Shown in pieces: positions 1-8,915 of a stretch of 64,000 nt of DNA (positions are counted from its first letter, which is position 1; every line of letters begins with the position of its first letter). The notes under the pieces are model-generated. The model saw only the letters and a list, made by a program, of their open reading frames with translations. It was not told the DNA's origin and ran no database searches. The DNA is from a bacterium. Lineage in GTDB: Bacteria > JAMCPX01. The stretch spans positions 45,971-109,970 of the forward strand of contig JAJYLN010000005.1 in the NCBI GenBank assembly GCA_021787665.1, given 5' to 3'. A program made the position numbers and the translations under genes.

Positions 1-136
1 CCGGGGCCGGCACCGGGCCTTTACCGGCACGGGGGCTTGCCGTGGGTGGACGACCCGCTTCGGGTGTCCGGCCTCTGCTGGTGCGGGCCTATACACGGGG
101 CAAAAATAAACGACACAAAAAAAGAGATAGTGCTGT
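1..136. other. Non-coding window edge with GC-rich hairpins
   Basis: No convincing coding sequence covers these bases. Positions 48-69 form a strong stem: GGAC pairs with GTCC and ACCCG with CGGGT around a CTT loop and one bulged G. An A-rich stretch (about 101-126) follows, just before yceD. This may be the 3' part of a structured RNA, a leader or a terminator, or the end of an upstream gene cut by the window. I do not recognise it as RNase P RNA, tmRNA or a tRNA. Not identified. Confidence 0.3.
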
Positions 137-676
137 ATGAATATACGGGAGATACCGAAAGACGGTAAAAAGATCAGCATGGTAAAAAGCAGCGAATGGT
201 TCATGGGTATGGTAGGCGATGCGGCCATCGACATAGAGTCCGCCAGGGACGGAATAAACTCCACGATCGATGTGCATATCCAGGATGACGCGTCCGTCGC
301 TATCGAAGGCAGCGTGCATGCGGACGTGGTCCTCAGGTGCGTAAAGTGCCTCGAGCCGTTCCAAAGCCCGGTCGACCGGGAGTTTAGCGTGGTGCTCGAG
401 CCCTATGAGAGGTCCCTCTCGCTGAGCCGCAGCATATCCCGTGCCGAACTCGACGCGGAGTTCTACTCGGACAACGAGTTCGACCCTGACGTCATCGTCT
501 TCGAGCAGATCATGCTGAGCTTACCGCTGTACCCCCTGTGCAGGCCTGCCTGCAGGGGTCTCTGCAGTCACTGCGGCATCGACCTGAACGAGCACCCGGA
601 ACACCAGTGTCAGAACGATACGGGCGCGAACAGCCCGTTCAGGGAACAGATGAATAAAATAAGAAAAATCTTGTGA
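137..676 (+). CDS. yceD: YceD/DUF177 family protein
   Basis: 179 aa. The family sits directly upstream of rpmF in most bacteria and is linked to 23S rRNA accumulation and large-subunit assembly. Visible features are a cysteine pair C68-C71 in the middle and a C-terminal cluster C135, C139, C143, C146 in the typical CRPACRGLCSHCGIDLN arrangement, probably a zinc site. Length is normal. The start at 137 gives the usual N-terminus; the ribosome-binding site is weak (AGAGATAG). The stop is 10 bases before rpmF, so the two are co-transcribed and head the fatty-acid operon. Confidence 0.88.
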   Translation: MNIREIPKDGKKISMVKSSEWFMGMVGDAAIDIESARDGINSTIDVHIQDDASVAIEGSVHADVVLRCVKCLEPFQSPVDREFSVVLEPYERSLSLSRSISRAELDAEFYSDNEFDPDVIVFEQIMLSLPLYPLCRPACRGLCSHCGIDLNEHPEHQCQNDTGANSPFREQMNKIRKIL

Positions 677-686
677 AGGAGAATCC

Positions 687-869
687 ATGGCACAGCCAAA
701 GAGAAAACATTCCAAGGCACGGAGGAACTCGCGGAGGGCGAATTACGGGCTCACGGCGCCGACGCTCGCCACCTGTCCGAGGTGCCACCAGCTCATGAAG
801 CCCCACCACGTCTGCCCGACGTGCGGTCACTACGACGGCAAAGAAATCGTGGAGATAAAAGAAATATAG
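687..869 (+). CDS. rpmF: 50S ribosomal protein L32
   Basis: 60 aa, the usual L32 length. The basic N-terminus MAQPKRKHSKARRNSRRAN is diagnostic, followed by a zinc ribbon with C30, C33, C43 and C46. This is therefore the zinc-binding (C+) form. AAGGAG precedes the start. It sits between yceD and plsX, the classic rpmF-plsX arrangement that ties ribosome synthesis to phospholipid synthesis. Confidence 0.97.
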   Translation: MAQPKRKHSKARRNSRRANYGLTAPTLATCPRCHQLMKPHHVCPTCGHYDGKEIVEIKEI

Positions 870-872
870 CCT

Positions 873-1877
873 ATGAAAGTGGCCCTCGACGCTTTTGGGA
901 GCGACCGCAGCCCTGACATAGAGATCAGGGCCGCAAACGAGGCGGTGCGCCAGGGTATAGGCATCGTCCTGGTCGGCGACAAGACAAGGCTTGGCGGCGC
1001 AGACGCCGCGATCGAGATCGTCGATGCCAAAGAAGTCATCGCCATGGACGAGTCCCCGACGAACGCGCTGCGGAAGAAAAAGGACTCGTCCATGCGGATC
1101 GCGGTGGAGCTTGTCAGGGACGGTAAGGCGGACGCGGTCGTCAGTGCAGGCAACTCCGGCGCTATGATGGCGATCTCCATGTTCGTCCTCCAGAAACTGC
1201 CGGGCATCCACAGGCCGGCAATCGTCGGCGTACTGCCGAGCTACCGGGGCAGCACGGTGTTCGTGGACATGGGTGCAAACGTGGACTGCAAGCCCCACTA
1301 CCTTTTGCAGTTCGCGATCATGGGCAGCGTGTACGCGAAGAAGCTCTTCAACATCGAACGTCCCTCCGTGGGCCTGCTGAGCAACGGCGAGGAGGAAGGC
1401 AAGGGCAACGAGTTGACCTATCATACCAACGAGCTGTTGAAGGGAAGCTCCCTGAACTATCGGGGTTATGTGGAGGGCAAGGACATCTATATGGGGGACG
1501 TGGACGTCGTCGTCGCCGATGGCTTCGTGGGAAATGCCGTCCTGAAGGCGAGCGAGGGCGTCGCAGAGATGATAACCAGCGTGCTCAGAGACAGCTACCG
1601 CGCCTCCCCGGTCGCCATACTGGGCTACCTGCTGTCCAAGGGCACCTTCACAAGGCTGAAGAAGCGGATCGACTATGCCGAGTACGGCGGCGCGCCCCTG
1701 ATCGGTGTGAACGGACTCGCGATGATAAGTCACGGGCGCTCCAACGAGAAAGCGATCCTGAACGCGATCCGGCTCTCGAAGCGGTTCTACGACACGAAAC
1801 TCAACGAGGCGATAATCGCGGAGCTCAACAGCAACACAGCGCACGTGGAAAGTATCAGGAAAGCGGGAGCACAATGA
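873..1877 (+). CDS. plsX: Phosphate acyltransferase PlsX
   Basis: 334 aa. PlsX makes acyl-phosphate from acyl-ACP, the acyl donor for PlsY in the first step of glycerophospholipid synthesis; it is a peripheral cytoplasmic enzyme. The family opening MKVALDAFGSDRSPDIE, the SAGNSGAMM segment and the ADGFVGNAVLK segment are present, and the length is typical. It begins 3 bases after rpmF and overlaps fabD by 4 bases. fabH, often found next, is absent here. Confidence 0.96.
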   Translation: MKVALDAFGSDRSPDIEIRAANEAVRQGIGIVLVGDKTRLGGADAAIEIVDAKEVIAMDESPTNALRKKKDSSMRIAVELVRDGKADAVVSAGNSGAMMAISMFVLQKLPGIHRPAIVGVLPSYRGSTVFVDMGANVDCKPHYLLQFAIMGSVYAKKLFNIERPSVGLLSNGEEEGKGNELTYHTNELLKGSSLNYRGYVEGKDIYMGDVDVVVADGFVGNAVLKASEGVAEMITSVLRDSYRASPVAILGYLLSKGTFTRLKKRIDYAEYGGAPLIGVNGLAMISHGRSNEKAILNAIRLSKRFYDTKLNEAIIAELNSNTAHVESIRKAGAQ

Positions 1878-2812
1878 AGATTGCTTTCATGTTCCCGGGA
1901 CAGGGCTCCCAGTTCGTGGGCATGGGCAGAGAGCTCTACGGGAAATATGAGATCGTCAGGGAATATTACGACCGGGCATCGAAGAGACTGGACACGGACC
2001 TTACGCGCATCATGTTCGATGGCAGCAGGGAAGAGCTCACCCTTACCTATAATGCACAGCCGGCGATACTGACGATGAGCGCCGCCGTGGCCAGATTGGT
2101 GAGCTCGACCTACGGGATAGAGCCGGATCTGTGCATGGGACACAGCGTGGGCGAATACAGCGCTCTCACTGCAGCATCAGTCATGGCGTTCGAGGACGCA
2201 GTCTACGCCGTGAGGAAGCGGGGTGAAGCCATGCAGGCTGCGGTACGGCCCGGGGAAGGCACGATGGCAGCGGTCATAGGGATGGACGAGCCCCTGCTAC
2301 AAGACCTCCTCCTCCAGGCGGGGGCAGAGACCGGCCGCACCGTCGAGATCGCGAACTACAACAGCCCCGGGCAGATCGTCATCTCCGGCCACACGATAGC
2401 CGTGGACCGTGCGATGGACCTGCTCCGGGCAAAGGGCGCGCGACTCGTGAAGAAGCTGGAGGTCAGTGCACCATTTCATTCGAGCCTGATGCAGCCGGCC
2501 GTTCCGGTCATGGAAGAAGTCCTGCACGGCATGGCATTCGGGAAGACACGCTACCCGGTCGTGTTCAACGTCGATGCCGCAGTTCACCGAGACGAAAGCG
2601 AGATCCCGGGCCTGCTCCTGAGACAGCTCGTGAGTCCTGTCAGATGGACCGACACGATCACCTTTGCACTGCAGCAGGGCGTCGACACCTTCATTGAACT
2701 GGGTCCCGGCAGGGTCCTGACCGGGCTTGTCAAGAGGATACGTGGCTCTGCCCGGCTATTCAACGTCGAAAGTCCCTCGACGCTCGAGCAGCTCAGCGTA
2801 CTCGTTCAATGA
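1874..2812 (+). CDS. fabD: Malonyl-CoA:ACP transacylase FabD
   Basis: 312 aa. FabD loads malonyl groups onto ACP for type II fatty-acid elongation. The nucleophile elbow GHSVGE places the catalytic serine at S91; the second catalytic residue is the histidine in SAPFHSSLM. The PGQGSQFVGMG oxyanion region is present near the N-terminus. It overlaps plsX by 4 bases. Its stop overlaps the ATG of the fabG remnant in an ATGA junction, so the operon structure predates the fabG damage. Confidence 0.97.
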   Translation: MKIAFMFPGQGSQFVGMGRELYGKYEIVREYYDRASKRLDTDLTRIMFDGSREELTLTYNAQPAILTMSAAVARLVSSTYGIEPDLCMGHSVGEYSALTAASVMAFEDAVYAVRKRGEAMQAAVRPGEGTMAAVIGMDEPLLQDLLLQAGAETGRTVEIANYNSPGQIVISGHTIAVDRAMDLLRAKGARLVKKLEVSAPFHSSLMQPAVPVMEEVLHGMAFGKTRYPVVFNVDAAVHRDESEIPGLLLRQLVSPVRWTDTITFALQQGVDTFIELGPGRVLTGLVKRIRGSARLFNVESPSTLEQLSVLVQ

Positions 2813-2993
2813 CCATGGCCTACGATGTGTTGAACAGAATCGCTTTCATAACCGGCGGCCAACCGGGCATCGGCTTTTAAAAAACTGTTGCAAAAGAGAT
2901 AGGTAGCAGGGATATACTGTGGTCTGCTTCCTCCTGTCCGAGGAGGCTGGCTACGACAAGGGCACGGCGATAGGGGTAAACGGCGTGCATTGA
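2809..2993 (+). pseudogene. fabG: Remnant of fabG (3-oxoacyl-ACP reductase), internally deleted
   Basis: Both ends of a FabG-like reductase are readable but the middle is gone. From the ATG at 2809 the frame gives a FabG-type N-terminus with the Rossmann glycine motif TGGQPGIG, then a stop at 2878-2880 with AKEI-like codons beyond it. In another frame, 2922-2993 reads a typical FabG C-terminus (FLLSEEAGYDKGTAIGVNGVH) ending at TGA. A normal gene is about 740 bp, so roughly 560 bp are missing and the two parts are out of frame. The position between fabD and acpP is exactly where fabG normally lies. A working reductase must be supplied elsewhere. Confidence 0.85.
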
Positions 2994-3060
2994 GACAAGG
3001 CCGGACAGGCGCCGGGGAGGTCCCGGTGTGAAACACCAATAAACCAAAGGAGGAGAACGT

Positions 3061-3300
3061 ATGGCACTCGAAAAGAAAGTACGTGAGATTATCGCAGACA
3101 GGCTGAAGCTCGATGTCGAGCAGGTCCAGCCCGGCTCGAGGTTCATAGAGGACCTGGGGGCGGATTCGCTGGACATCGTGGAGATGATCATGCAGATGGA
3201 GGAGGACTTCGGCATAACGATACCAGACGAGGACGCGGAAAAGATCAAGACGGTCGGTGACGCCATTTCGTATATCAAGTCACAGGGTGTGAATGAGTAA
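3061..3300 (+). CDS. acpP: Acyl carrier protein
   Basis: 79 aa, acidic, standard ACP length. The phosphopantetheine attachment motif DSLD places the modified serine at S36, within [14 protein letters not shown] strong site (AAAGGAGGAG) precedes the start. The gene follows the fabG remnant and overlaps fabF by 8 bases, so acpP and fabF are probably translationally coupled. The product is the cytoplasmic acyl carrier for the FabD, FabF and PlsX steps encoded around it. Confidence 0.97.
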   Translation: MALEKKVREIIADRLKLDVEQVQPGSRFIEDLGADSLDIVEMIMQMEEDFGITIPDEDAEKIKTVGDAISYIKSQGVNE

Positions 3301-4540
3301 AAGAAGGGTCGTCATTACCGGGCTCGGTACGGTCACCCCGCTGGGGAACAGCGTGGAGGAGACGTGGCGGGCACTCCTCAGCGGGAGGTCCGGCATCGCT
3401 CCTATCACGAGGTTCGACCCGTCGCTCACCGACGTCCGGATAGCGGGCGAGGTAAAGGACTTCGACGCGGAGTCGTACGTCGAAAAGCGGGACGTCAAGA
3501 AGATGTCGCTCTTTATCCAGTACGCGATGGCCGCGGCGGTCATGTCGTTCAAGGACAGCGGCCTGTCCGAGACGGACATAGACGGGGAGAAGATGGGCGT
3601 CATCATCGGGAGCGGGATGGGCGGCCTGGAGAGCATAGAGTACTATCACGATGCACTGCTGAAAGGCGGAAGCCGCAAGATCTCCCCCTTTTTCATCCCC
3701 ATGACGATCGGCAACATGGCATCAGGGCACGTGGCCATCAGGTTCGGAGCGAGGGGGCCAAACCTCTGTATCACGACGGCGTGCTCCTCCGGGAGCCACT
3801 CCATCGGCGAGGCTTACCGGTACATCCAGCACGACCTTGCTGACATCGTCATCGCGGGCGGAGCGGAGTCGACCATCACCCCTCTCGCGTTCGCGGGCTT
3901 CTCGAACATGAAGGCACTATCCTCCTCGCACAACGACGATCCGAAGGGGGCGTCCCGGCCCTTCGACCTCGACCGGGACGGCTTTGTGATGGGCGAGGGT
4001 GCCGGGGTACTCATCCTGGAATCCTACGAGCACGCGAAGGCACGGGGTGCGAGAATGTATGCGGAGGTCATAGGGTACGGAGCAAACGGGGACGCATACC
4101 ATATAACCACACCTTCGCAGGACGGCAGAGGGGCGGCCCAGTGTATGCGCAGGGCGATCGCGGATGCGGCCATCCGGCCCGAGGACGTCGGCTACATCAA
4201 CGCACACGGCACGTCCACCAAGTACAATGACCAGATAGAGACCCTTGCGATAAAGGCCGTATTCGGCGAGCACGCCGGCCGGCTCGTGGTGAGCTCCACC
4301 AAAGGGGCGACCGGACACCTGCTCGGTGCAGCGGGCGCCATCGAGGCTATATTCAGCGTTCTCGCCCTCTACCATGACACCCTACCGCCCACCATCAATT
4401 ATACGACGCCCGACCCGGCATGCGACCTGGACTACGCCCCGAACGCACCTGTCAAGAGGGAAGTGGCGGTGGCCCTGTCGAACTCGTTCGGTTTCGGGGG
4501 CACGAACGCAGTGCTCGTTTTCAGAAGGATGGTCGTATGA
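3293..4540 (+). CDS. fabF: 3-oxoacyl-ACP synthase II (FabF)
   Basis: 415 aa. This condensing enzyme elongates acyl-ACP with malonyl-ACP. The Cys-His-His triad is visible: C164 in [11 protein letters not shown]305 in [11 protein letters not shown] and H342 in [12 protein letters not shown]. Lys337 (STKGATG) and the GFGGTNA C-terminal motif are also present, and the length is normal. It overlaps acpP upstream, and its stop overlaps the rpiB start (4537). It is the only ketoacyl synthase visible in the window. Confidence 0.97.
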   Translation: MSKRRVVITGLGTVTPLGNSVEETWRALLSGRSGIAPITRFDPSLTDVRIAGEVKDFDAESYVEKRDVKKMSLFIQYAMAAAVMSFKDSGLSETDIDGEKMGVIIGSGMGGLESIEYYHDALLKGGSRKISPFFIPMTIGNMASGHVAIRFGARGPNLCITTACSSGSHSIGEAYRYIQHDLADIVIAGGAESTITPLAFAGFSNMKALSSSHNDDPKGASRPFDLDRDGFVMGEGAGVLILESYEHAKARGARMYAEVIGYGANGDAYHITTPSQDGRGAAQCMRRAIADAAIRPEDVGYINAHGTSTKYNDQIETLAIKAVFGEHAGRLVVSSTKGATGHLLGAAGAIEAIFSVLALYHDTLPPTINYTTPDPACDLDYAPNAPVKREVAVALSNSFGFGGTNAVLVFRRMVV

Positions 4541-4989
4541 AGATCGCGATCGCGTCCGACCACGCCGGCTTCGGGTTGAAGGGAGAGATACTTAAGTTCC
4601 TCGAGAGCAGGAACATCCGGACCATCGACCTCGGCACCTACTCGGAGGAGTCCGTGGACTACCCGGACTACGCAGAGAAGGTAGCGGACGCCCTCACGGA
4701 CGGACGGGCAGACAAGGGCATCCTCGTCTGCGGCACCGGCATCGGCATGTCCGTCTCCGCGAACAAGAAGAAGGGCATCGTCGCGGCGCTCATCTACAGC
4801 GACTACACAGCAGAGATGGCGGCGAAGCACAACCGGGCCAACGTGATCACGCTCGGCGCAAGAACCATGCAAAAAGAAGACGCGATCCGGTATATCGATA
4901 TATGGATGAACACACCGTTCGAAGGCGGCAGGCACGAGAAAAGGGTCAGGAAGGTCCTGGACATAGAGAAGGAACAGAAGGAGAAATAA
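4537..4989 (+). CDS. rpiB: Ribose-5-phosphate isomerase B
   Basis: 150 aa. It interconverts ribose-5-phosphate and ribulose-5-phosphate (pentose phosphate pathway). RpiB/LacA hallmarks are ASDHAGFGLK at the N-terminus, the phosphate-binding GTGIGMSVSANK segment with the catalytic cysteine in LVCGTG, and HNRANVITLGAR. I chose the ATG at 4537, which overlaps the fabF stop; the longer upstream frame lies inside fabF and lacks family similarity. glyA begins 3 bases downstream, so the gene is in the same operon. Confidence 0.95.
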   Translation: MKIAIASDHAGFGLKGEILKFLESRNIRTIDLGTYSEESVDYPDYAEKVADALTDGRADKGILVCGTGIGMSVSANKKKGIVAALIYSDYTAEMAAKHNRANVITLGARTMQKEDAIRYIDIWMNTPFEGGRHEKRVRKVLDIEKEQKEK

Positions 4990-4992
4990 GCT

Positions 4993-6237
4993 ATGGACAG
5001 TATACGGCAGACCGACAGAGAGGTCTACGATGCGATCGCCGCCGAGGTCAGGAGGCAGCAGACCACGCTCGAGCTCATAGCCTCGGAGAACATCGTGAGC
5101 ACGGCCGTGCTCCAGGCGATGGGAAGCGTGATGACCAACAAGTATGCGGAAGGATACCCGGGCAAGCGGTACTACGGCGGATGCGAGAACATGGACACGG
5201 TCGAGCAGCTCGCGATAGACAGGGCAAAGGCGCTGTTCTCAGCGGACTATGTGAACGTCCAGCCACACTCAGGGGCCCAGGCGAACATGGCCGTCTACTT
5301 CGCGTTCCTCAACTACGGCGACACCATCATGGGTATGAACCTTGCACACGGCGGCCACCTCACGCACGGCAGCCCGGTGAACTTCTCCGGGAAGTTCTAC
5401 AAGGTGGTACCGTACGGCGTACGCCGGGACACAAAAACCATCGACTACGACGAGCTCGAGAAGCTCGCGTCGGAACACAGGCCCAGGCTCATCATCGCCG
5501 GCGCCTCCGCATATCCGAGGACGATCGACTTCGGGCGCTTCTCGAAGATCGCGAAGGCGTGCGGCGCATACCTTATGGTCGATATGGCGCACATCGCCGG
5601 CCTGGTCGCAGCCGGACTGCACCCGAGCCCGGTGCCCTGGTCCGACTTCGTCACGACGACGACCCATAAGACGCTGCGGGGCCCGAGGGGCGGAGTCGTC
5701 ATGGGCAAGGCGCCGTACGAGAAGCAGCTTAAATCACAAGTGTTCCCGGGCATGCAGGGCGGCCCGCTCATGCACATCATAGCGGCAAAGGCGGTCGCTT
5801 TCAAAGAGGCGCTGTCCGACTCTTTCAATCAGTACCAGCGACAGATCATCCTGAACGCGGCACGGCTTGCCAGGGAGATGCAGGACGCCGGGTTCGACAT
5901 CGTCTCCGGTGGAACGGACACACACCTGTTCCTCGTGGACCTCTCACCGAAGGGCATCACCGGCAAGGACGCGGAGAAGGTACTGGAGCGGGCAGGCATA
6001 ACCGTGAATAAGAACGCGATACCGTTCGACGAGAAGCCACCGACAGTAACGAGCGGTCTGAGAATCGGGACTCCGGCGATCACGACGAGGGGCATGGGCG
6101 AGAAGGAGATGGCGCTCATCGCCGGCTACATCGACGACGCGCTCAAGCACCGGGACAACGAGACAGCGCTCGGCGAGATAAAGCTGAAGGTAGTCAAGCT
6201 GTGCAACGATTTCCCGATTTACCAGGGGATGGCCTGA
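4993..6237 (+). CDS. glyA: Serine hydroxymethyltransferase
   Basis: 414 aa. This PLP enzyme converts serine and tetrahydrofolate to glycine and 5,10-methylene-THF. The PLP lysine is K226 in [14 protein letters not shown]. The substrate-loop signature [10 protein letters not shown] and the [15 protein letters not shown] segment are intact, and the length is typical. It is packed between rpiB and nrdR, the arrangement common in Deltaproteobacteria-like genomes. The AAGGAG-like site lies in the rpiB 3' end. Confidence 0.97.
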   Translation: MDSIRQTDREVYDAIAAEVRRQQTTLELIASENIVSTAVLQAMGSVMTNKYAEGYPGKRYYGGCENMDTVEQLAIDRAKALFSADYVNVQPHSGAQANMAVYFAFLNYGDTIMGMNLAHGGHLTHGSPVNFSGKFYKVVPYGVRRDTKTIDYDELEKLASEHRPRLIIAGASAYPRTIDFGRFSKIAKACGAYLMVDMAHIAGLVAAGLHPSPVPWSDFVTTTTHKTLRGPRGGVVMGKAPYEKQLKSQVFPGMQGGPLMHIIAAKAVAFKEALSDSFNQYQRQIILNAARLAREMQDAGFDIVSGGTDTHLFLVDLSPKGITGKDAEKVLERAGITVNKNAIPFDEKPPTVTSGLRIGTPAITTRGMGEKEMALIAGYIDDALKHRDNETALGEIKLKVVKLCNDFPIYQGMA

Positions 6238-6249
6238 GCAGCTCACACC

Positions 6250-6750
6250 ATGAAATGTCCGGAGTGCGGCCATAGTGATACCTCAGTGATCGACTCGCGC
6301 ATGGCGCGGGAGGGCCTCGCCATACGCAGGCGCAGGGAGTGCCCCACCTGTAAAAAGCGCTTTACCACGTACGAGCAGATAGAAGACGCTACGCTGATGG
6401 TCATCAAGAAGGATGGGAGGCGTGAGCCGTTCGACAGGCAGAAGATAAAATCCGGCCTCCTGAAGGCATGCGAAAAGAGGCCCATCAGCATGGACACGAT
6501 AGAGAAAGCCGTCAACCGCATAGCCCAGACCTATGAAGGCTCTCCGGACAAAGAGATACCCACGAGCGAGATAGGCGAAGCACTTATGACGGAGCTCAAG
6601 GAGCTCGACAAGGTCGCCTATGTACGGTTCGCTTCAGTCTATCGCGAATTCAAGGACATCAGCGAGTTCATGGACGAACTCAAGGGACTGCTAAAAATAA
6701 AGCTCGCACCCCAGCAGTCCTCTGTCCGGAAAAAGCCCCGGAAGCACTGA
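6250..6750 (+). CDS. nrdR: Transcriptional repressor NrdR
   Basis: 166 aa. NrdR represses ribonucleotide reductase genes in response to ATP/dATP. The N-terminal zinc ribbon has C3, C6, C31 and C34, followed by an ATP-cone beginning near residue 49 (KKDGRREPFDRQKIKSGL). It starts 12 bases after glyA and is the last gene of this operon. Its stop directly abuts the stop of the convergent peroxiredoxin gene, with no room for a dedicated terminator. No reductase gene is in the window. Confidence 0.95.
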   Translation: MKCPECGHSDTSVIDSRMAREGLAIRRRRECPTCKKRFTTYEQIEDATLMVIKKDGRREPFDRQKIKSGLLKACEKRPISMDTIEKAVNRIAQTYEGSPDKEIPTSEIGEALMTELKELDKVAYVRFASVYREFKDISEFMDELKGLLKIKLAPQQSSVRKKPRKH

Positions 6751-7215
6751 TTACTTTTTGCCCTCGAGCACGCGGATAATTTCCGTGATGTCCGGGAGCT
6801 CTCCGATCGGATAGATCTTGAAAAACAATATCTTCCCGTTCTCGTCCACGATGACATTCGCCCTCTCGGAAAAGCCGTCGCCCTCCCGGAAGATCCCGTA
6901 CTTTTTCGCGATGTCCCCGTGTATCCAGAAGTCCGCGAGAAGACGGGTGTCCTTTATGCCCAGGGACTTCGCCCATTCTTTCTTGGACGGCGATGTATCG
7001 ATGCTTACGCCGAGGGCCACGGTGTTGAGCCGGTCGAATGCCGCCTTGTTCGTCTCGAGCGATCCCATCTGCCTGGCACACACGGATGTCCACGCGAGCG
7101 GGTGGAACGAGAGGAGGACCTTCTTGCCCCTGAAGTCCGACAGCCGCACGTCCTTCCCGTCCTGATCTTTGACCTTGAAGTCCGGTGCAAGTACACCTAC
7201 ATTGAGTCCAGCCAT
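6751..7215 (-). CDS. One-Cys peroxiredoxin (AhpC/TSA family)
   Basis: 154 aa, thioredoxin fold, probably cytoplasmic. The peroxidatic cysteine is C46 in the motif HPLAWTSVC, matching the PxxxTxxC pattern; the usual first proline is shifted and the surrounding AWTSVC is slightly unusual. No other cysteine exists in the protein, so there is no resolving cysteine and an external thiol donor is needed. GGAGGAT precedes the start. It is convergent with nrdR and divergent from gatB. The peroxide substrate is not predictable. Confidence 0.9.
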   Translation of the reverse strand: MAGLNVGVLAPDFKVKDQDGKDVRLSDFRGKKVLLSFHPLAWTSVCARQMGSLETNKAAFDRLNTVALGVSIDTSPSKKEWAKSLGIKDTRLLADFWIHGDIAKKYGIFREGDGFSERANVIVDENGKILFFKIYPIGELPDITEIIRVLEGKK

Positions 7216-7478
7216 ACCGTATCCTCCTTTTACGAAAAGGTACTCAGCACGGCGCGTTTTTTCAATACCCTTGTACCGCGCAGAGATCCGGCCCCGTTTC
7301 CACCCTTCTGAAGATTCGGGGCGGGAACACGAGACACCTCTGCAGAGCCGGTTGGCAAAGCAAGGTCACGAGCCTGACTCAGGATTTATGAAAAAGTCTT
7401 ATGTCATTTCCATTGCTTTAACCTGAAAGTTGTGTCATAGCTCACGATTGGATTAAAACGGAGTGCTCGGGGAGAGCG
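7216..7478. other. Divergent intergenic region, peroxiredoxin / gatB
   Basis: 263 bases separate the divergent peroxiredoxin and gatB starts, so both promoters should lie here. I see AT-rich stretches around 7385-7425 and 7440-7460 but no clear pair of consensus hexamers at 16-18 base spacing, no tRNA and no riboswitch that I recognise. Confidence 0.4.
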
Positions 7479-8915
7479 ATGGAATACGAAGCTGTCATAG
7501 GGCTCGAGGTACACGCCCAGCTCAAGACGCAGACCAAGACGTTCTGCGGGTGCGCGACGACGTTCGCACGGGAGCCCAACATCAACGTCTGTCCGGTGTG
7601 CATCGGCATGCCCGGCGTGCTGCCCGTACTCAACAGGAACGTGGTGGTGTACGCGTGTATGCTCGCGATGGCGGTACGCGGAGAGATCTCCAGGCGCAGC
7701 GTCTTTGCGAGAAAGAACTACTTCTACCCTGATCTGCCGAAAGGCTACCAGATATCGCAGTACGAACTGCCCGTGAACAGGGGCGGTATGATACACATCC
7801 AGCTCGACGGCGCGGACCGGGACATCCGGCTCAACCGCATCCATATCGAGGAGGACGCCGGCAAGCTCATGCACAACCAGGATGGGACGAGCTACGTCGA
7901 CTTCAATCGCTCCGGGATCCCTCTGCTCGAAATCGTGTCCGAGCCGGACCTGTCCACGCCGGACGAGGCGATTGCCTATCTCAAAAAACTGAGGACGATA
8001 CTGCTGTACCTCGGGGTGTGCGACGGCAACATGGAAGAGGGCTCCCTGCGATGCGATGCAAACGTCTCGGTACGGCCCCGGGGCGAGGCTCGGCTCGGGG
8101 TAAAGACGGAGCTCAAGAACATGAACTCGTTCAGGTTCATCCATAAAGCGCTGGACTACGAGATACAGCGGCAGACCGAGGTCCTCGGCCGGGGCGGCAC
8201 GATCAGTCAGGAGACGAGGCTGTGGGACGAATCATCCGGTACGACGCGGTCCATGCGATCGAAGGAGGAGGCCCACGACTACCGCTATTTCCCTGAGCCT
8301 GACCTCCTCACGCTCGAGGTCAGCGACGATCTCCTGGAAGAGGCACGCCGGGGCGTGCCGGAGCTGCCGGACGCAAAGGCGGGCCGCTTCACCGCGGAGT
8401 ACGGTCTTCCTGCGTACGACGCGGAGGTTCTGACCGCATCGAGGGACCTCGCCGGCTACTTCGAGACCGTGGTAGGGTCTTTCGACCGGCCCAAGGCCGT
8501 CAGCAACTGGATCATGAGCGAGATGCTGAGGTTCATAAAGGACATCGACACCGAAGTAAAGGACTTCCGGGTCACCCCGGACAGAACGGCGAAACTCCTC
8601 GGGCTGATCGACGACGGGACGATAAGCGGCAAGATCGCTAAAGGTGTGTACGAACAGATGGTATCGACCGGCAAAGAGCCGGATGCACTCATAAAAGAGC
8701 TCGGTCTCGAGCAGATCTCCAGCGAGTCCTCCCTGCGGGAAGTCATAGCACCCATACTCGAACAAAACAGAAAAGAGGTCGGGCAATACAAAGCCGGCAA
8801 GGAAAAGCTGTTCGGCTTCTTCGTGGGACAGGTAATGAAGGCAACGGCCGGGAAGGCAAACCCGTCCGTGGTAAACGATTTATTGAAAAAAATGTTAAGA
8901 GAGGAAAAAACATGA
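7479..8915 (+). CDS. gatB: Asp-tRNA(Asn)/Glu-tRNA(Gln) amidotransferase subunit B
   Basis: 478 aa, full length. GatB is the kinase/transamidase scaffold subunit that, with GatA and GatC, converts misacylated Glu-tRNA(Gln) or Asp-tRNA(Asn). The N-terminal YEAVIGLEVHAQLKTQTK and CGCATTF motif and the LPKGYQISQYE segment are diagnostic; the C-terminal tail domain (GatB/YqeY) ends in KANPSVVNDLLKK. gatA and gatC are not in the window. It overlaps the next gene by 4 bases (ATGA). Confidence 0.96.
   Translation: MEYEAVIGLEVHAQLKTQTKTFCGCATTFAREPNINVCPVCIGMPGVLPVLNRNVVVYACMLAMAVRGEISRRSVFARKNYFYPDLPKGYQISQYELPVNRGGMIHIQLDGADRDIRLNRIHIEEDAGKLMHNQDGTSYVDFNRSGIPLLEIVSEPDLSTPDEAIAYLKKLRTILLYLGVCDGNMEEGSLRCDANVSVRPRGEARLGVKTELKNMNSFRFIHKALDYEIQRQTEVLGRGGTISQETRLWDESSGTTRSMRSKEEAHDYRYFPEPDLLTLEVSDDLLEEARRGVPELPDAKAGRFTAEYGLPAYDAEVLTASRDLAGYFETVVGSFDRPKAVSNWIMSEMLRFIKDIDTEVKDFRVTPDRTAKLLGLIDDGTISGKIAKGVYEQMVSTGKEPDALIKELGLEQISSESSLREVIAPILEQNRKEVGQYKAGKEKLFGFFVGQVMKATAGKANPSVVNDLLKKMLREEKT

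Noticed and set aside
639-1874. Long open frame antisense to plsX (about 411 codons)
   Set aside because: It is a shadow of plsX, caused by high GC; the translation has no family features.
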